Source: G963678445 sp963678445
GTDB lineage: Bacteria; Hydrogenedentota; Hydrogenedentia; Hydrogenedentales; G963678445
Direction: 5' to 3'
Length of the DNA stretch: 64,000 nucleotides
Assembly (NCBI GenBank): GCA_963678445.1
Contig: OY782877.1
Coordinates: forward strand, 2,232,001-2,296,000
In this document: positions 62,601-64,000 of the stretch, piece after piece
Numbering within the stretch: position 1 is the first letter of the stretch
Layout of the letters: each line of letters begins with the position of its first letter
Position numbers and translations under genes: made by a program
Notes under the pieces: generated by a model
What the model was told of the DNA's origin: nothing
The model's database searches: none
The model's input: only the letters and a program-made list of their open reading frames with translations

Positions 62601-64000
62601 CAGTACAGATGATAGAACGCTATTCCCAGAGGGTTCTCCGCTGAAGGATTTTTTGATTTATGAAAAAAATGGCCTTGCTTTAAGAATTGTCAATGGACTT
62701 ATTGCCTTTAGTCCAGATCTTTTTATACATCTTCTTGTTGAGGGCGGTGAACTCAAGGATGCTACTTTTGAAACAGGGGGAACGCTCTACATCAGCTTGG
62801 ATGTACAAGCGCAAGCGAGTGGGGAATATCACTATGATTCTGACGATATTTGTATCGTAAAAAAATCTATTCCTATCCCTAATCTTCCTATCTTGGTTGA
62901 CTTAGAGCTTAATGCACAGTTTTTGGTCGATCTCTTTGGCCAAATGACGGCAACGGCGGGCTTTGATTCAACATCCAATGTTAGACTTGGCGCTCGTTAT
63001 TTTTTGAATGACATAATAAATCTAAGCGGTTTCGAATTAAAGCCTAATTTGCATACGCCTACTTTAAGTTTGGAGGCAGATGCTTCGGCCACTCTCCTTG
63101 TAAAACCCAAATTTGATATTAACCTCTATGGTCAAGCTGGCGCCTATTTGGAATTGCGACCTTATACGAAGCTTCAGGCAAATTATCCATGCCCACCTGC
63201 CCCTGAGCTTTCTGTAGGAATGGATTCAGAAGTAGGTTTGTACGTTGATTTTCTGGGAATTTTAAATAGTAATACTAATATTGTATGGCCTGATTCGCCG
63301 ATTACATGTACGCTATGGCAACCGGATGATTGTGCGTTTTTAGGAATTCCTCCCATAGCTGATTTTTCCGCCTCTCCCCGTGTTGGTAGTGTGCCGTTAA
63401 CAGTTAGCTTTGCTGAATCGTGCAATCCAGGCGCCGCTACCAGTATTGATACATATCGATGGAATTTTGGTGATGGCAGTATCAGTTCTCTGGCGAACCC
63501 TTCCCATACGTATCAAGAACCTGGAGTCTATGACGTATCCTTGCTGGTTTCAAACGCGGCAGGCAGTAATACCATTACGTTGCTGGATCATATCCAAGTG
63601 AATGAAGAAATCCAACCACCAGTCCCCTCTTTTGTTCTGTTTCCTTCCTCCGGCACTGCGCCGTTAACAGTAGATTTCACCGACACTTCCTCCGCTGGTT
63701 CTTCTTCAATCTACAAATGGAGTTGGGATTTAAACGGGGATGGACTTGTTGATAGCACGGAACAAAATCCCTCTTATACCTATACAGAACCGGGGAACTA
63801 TACGGTTAGCCTTTCTGTATATACCGCTGATGGACGTGATTCGATAACAGAGTATCGTGTAGTACGTGTTGCTTCCAGCATAATCGAAGAGCAAGTAGAG
63901 GTTCCGTTACTTCTAGGGTTGTTACAAAACGCTGCAGAATCTGAAATTCTTAATGCGGGATTGCATATAGGTGAAATAACTTCAGTCTACAGTGACACCT
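59614..64000 (+). CDS. Giant secreted protein with GLUG, EGST, ELLR-pair, PKD, TSP3-like and PASTA-like segments (partial)
   Basis: Open for 1462 codons to the right edge, with no stop. Signal peptide MKKQVIRKAFILCAVANLLF then INNAMA. Residues ~30-480 carry GLUG-type repeats (NVGGLIGY, VGGLVGH, CYA.GTVSG). Residues 510-585 are 19 perfect EGST units. A pair of ISITELLRMIQFFNSDG / ISLTELLRLIQFLNSDG repeats follows (~600-680), each with a GPGPG-type segment, then an acidic EGEEEG linker. PKD domains lie near 725, 1248 and 1338 (RWAFGDGQTS, RWNFGDGSIS, SWDLNGDG). A TSP3-like calcium site is near 810-855 (DQDKDNISDTDE). A PASTA-like unit starts near 1428 (VPLLLGLLQNAAESEILNAG). I infer a surface or matrix protein; no catalytic domain is visible so far. 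Confidence 0.88.
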   Translation, partial: MKKQVIRKAFILCAVANLLFINNAMAKYAGGSGNELDPYRITTTADLIALADQENSEDWDKYFILTNDIDMAEVANFTPIGQTEPYFCGHFEGDGNIIHNLNIDRPTEDNVGLFGVVGKSASISRLGLMGGSISGKDYAGALAGKVYANAYISFNGTQSIDVRIDVTSCYADCVVVGEDNVGGLIGYAYINAASHVSGGGTSHGEVIFDSCYAMGTVWGDENVGGLIGNNDCYVACSLGSNGSSGDIKVNKCYSLATVSGRYKVGGLIGYITIYSLNTSDSYGAVGSGNALISSCYAKGIVSGNYASVGGLVGHMNIQGAGGKEDATCTSSASVEKNCFIGNINCADRVGAVGGLMGGNQVSSQFKAESSTNISDCFAYANISGKVNDAGGLIGHQGASSLGTGKSTAIISRCYTSAVLPLDGKNLGGLVGTCAENGGDTIVRVSFWDVERSGLNSSEGGFGLTTAQMQTQNTYTNAAWNFENVWTMTPPDDYGYPVLRGVFTPSLHEGEGSTEGSTEGSTEGSTEGSTEGSTEGSTEGSTEGSTEGSTEGSTEGSTEGSTEGSTEGSTEGSTEGSTEGSTEGSTEENSMVHSADQNADYVISITELLRMIQFFNSDGLHCHEGTEDGYGPGPGKQTCVAHASDYNPKDWQISLTELLRLIQFLNSDGYHTQCSSEDTFAPGPGYHGNCGDINEGENNVEGEEEGSVDGENEGEEEGEGEGNALPELSFSISTQRGSTPCIVRFKDTTSYGENDFVVTWRWAFGDGQTSTERNPVHVYTTPGEYMPELSVTLSTGREIFAFYEETLVIAFGGDQDKDNISDTDEILYGTNPALWDTDGDLFGDGDEIATGTDPLVANGTPAANALALDSINNLEILGIDGNTLVLFHRGVSHSKSSLIRTGMTLYTTSSISKVIASKNGEKYIGEDAVNKMWGFLGEVQGVISDTVTAGQEIVSNGVTYIATAVEDGVVYTVTFISKPLVAAFPELDQSVQCSFTFSTDDRTLFPEGSPLKDFLIYEKNGLALRIVNGLIAFSPDLFIHLLVEGGELKDATFETGGTLYISLDVQAQASGEYHYDSDDICIVKKSIPIPNLPILVDLELNAQFLVDLFGQMTATAGFDSTSNVRLGARYFLNDIINLSGFELKPNLHTPTLSLEADASATLLVKPKFDINLYGQAGAYLELRPYTKLQANYPCPPAPELSVGMDSEVGLYVDFLGILNSNTNIVWPDSPITCTLWQPDDCAFLGIPPIADFSASPRVGSVPLTVSFAESCNPGAATSIDTYRWNFGDGSISSLANPSHTYQEPGVYDVSLLVSNAAGSNTITLLDHIQVNEEIQPPVPSFVLFPSSGTAPLTVDFTDTSSAGSSSIYKWSWDLNGDGLVDSTEQNPSYTYTEPGNYTVSLSVYTADGRDSITEYRVVRVASSIIEEQVEVPLLLGLLQNAAESEILNAGLHIGEITSVYSDT
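61141..61368 (+). repeat. 12-bp tandem repeat, 19 perfect copies (EGST)
   Basis: GAAGGTAGCACG is repeated 19 times without a change, in frame in the giant gene, coding Glu-Gly-Ser-Thr. Perfect identity implies recent slippage, so copy number is likely to vary between cells or strains, changing linker length without breaking the frame. Confidence 0.95.

Overview
Organism and overall character. The window carries an RND efflux system with a lipoprotein outer-membrane channel, many Sec signal peptides and several giant secreted proteins. This points to a Gram-negative-type (diderm) bacterium. Acidic Gly-Glu linkers, paired ELLRxIQFxNS repeats, PKD, GLUG and InlB-type repeats, leucine-rich repeats and RHS/YD repeats on very large exported proteins resemble what I remember from Hydrogenedentota, Lentisphaerae and related uncultured lineages. 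That placement is inference; no rRNA or marker gene is present. No CRISPR array, complete tRNA or rRNA was seen.

Region 1 (1-12 kb, all minus strand) looks like one long transcription unit. In transcript order it has a SpoIIE/PP2C-type phosphatase with a HAMP sensor module, two small cupins, a ThDP-dependent enzyme, a DJ-1/PfpI-family protein, a second ThDP-dependent enzyme, a DUF2878-like membrane protein, a formylglycine-generating-enzyme-like lipoprotein, an AGE-family sugar epimerase-like protein, a STAS anti-sigma-antagonist and a GlgX-type debranching enzyme that runs off the left edge. The phosphatase and STAS protein suggest partner-switching control; the enzymes suggest an unassigned sugar or 2-oxo-acid pathway.

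Region 2 (12-18.5 kb) is a tripartite RND efflux system. The outer-membrane factor is divergent from an adaptor-pump pair, with tandem direct repeats between them.

Region 3 (18.7-41.5 kb) is an accessory island of secreted proteins and decayed insertion sequences (IS1182-, IS3-, IS30- and IS630-like). It holds three relatives of one unknown secreted family, two copies of a 280-aa Cys-containing secreted protein (one cut by an IS3 fragment), a HEAT-like protein and a 3191-aa surface protein. The giant protein ends in a polysaccharide deacetylase domain. Just downstream lies a second, different deacetylase domain joined to an almost identical 141-bp copy of the giant gene's pre-deacetylase linker, and further on an exact 59-bp scrap of the giant's own deacetylase. 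This pattern, a long scaffold with exchangeable C-terminal cassettes, is the most interesting signal in the window.

Region 4 (41.5-48.3 kb) is an array of three paralogous secreted Kelch-type propeller proteins and one PKD protein. They share the same RBS/signal-peptide leader, are flanked by dispersed palindromic repeats and end at a strong terminator.

Region 5 (48.4-58.2 kb) starts with IS21 remnants abutting a 2-kaa RHS/YD-repeat protein with an N-terminal C39-like peptidase fold. A small membrane protein, a decayed IS5-family element with perfect inverted repeats and an SGNH-hydrolase-like protein follow.

Region 6 (58.2-64 kb) has a 3' tRNA-Ser fragment, a promoter and the first 1462 codons of another giant secreted protein (GLUG repeats, 19 tandem EGST units, paired ELLR repeats, PKD, calcium-binding-type and PASTA-like segments), cut by the right edge.
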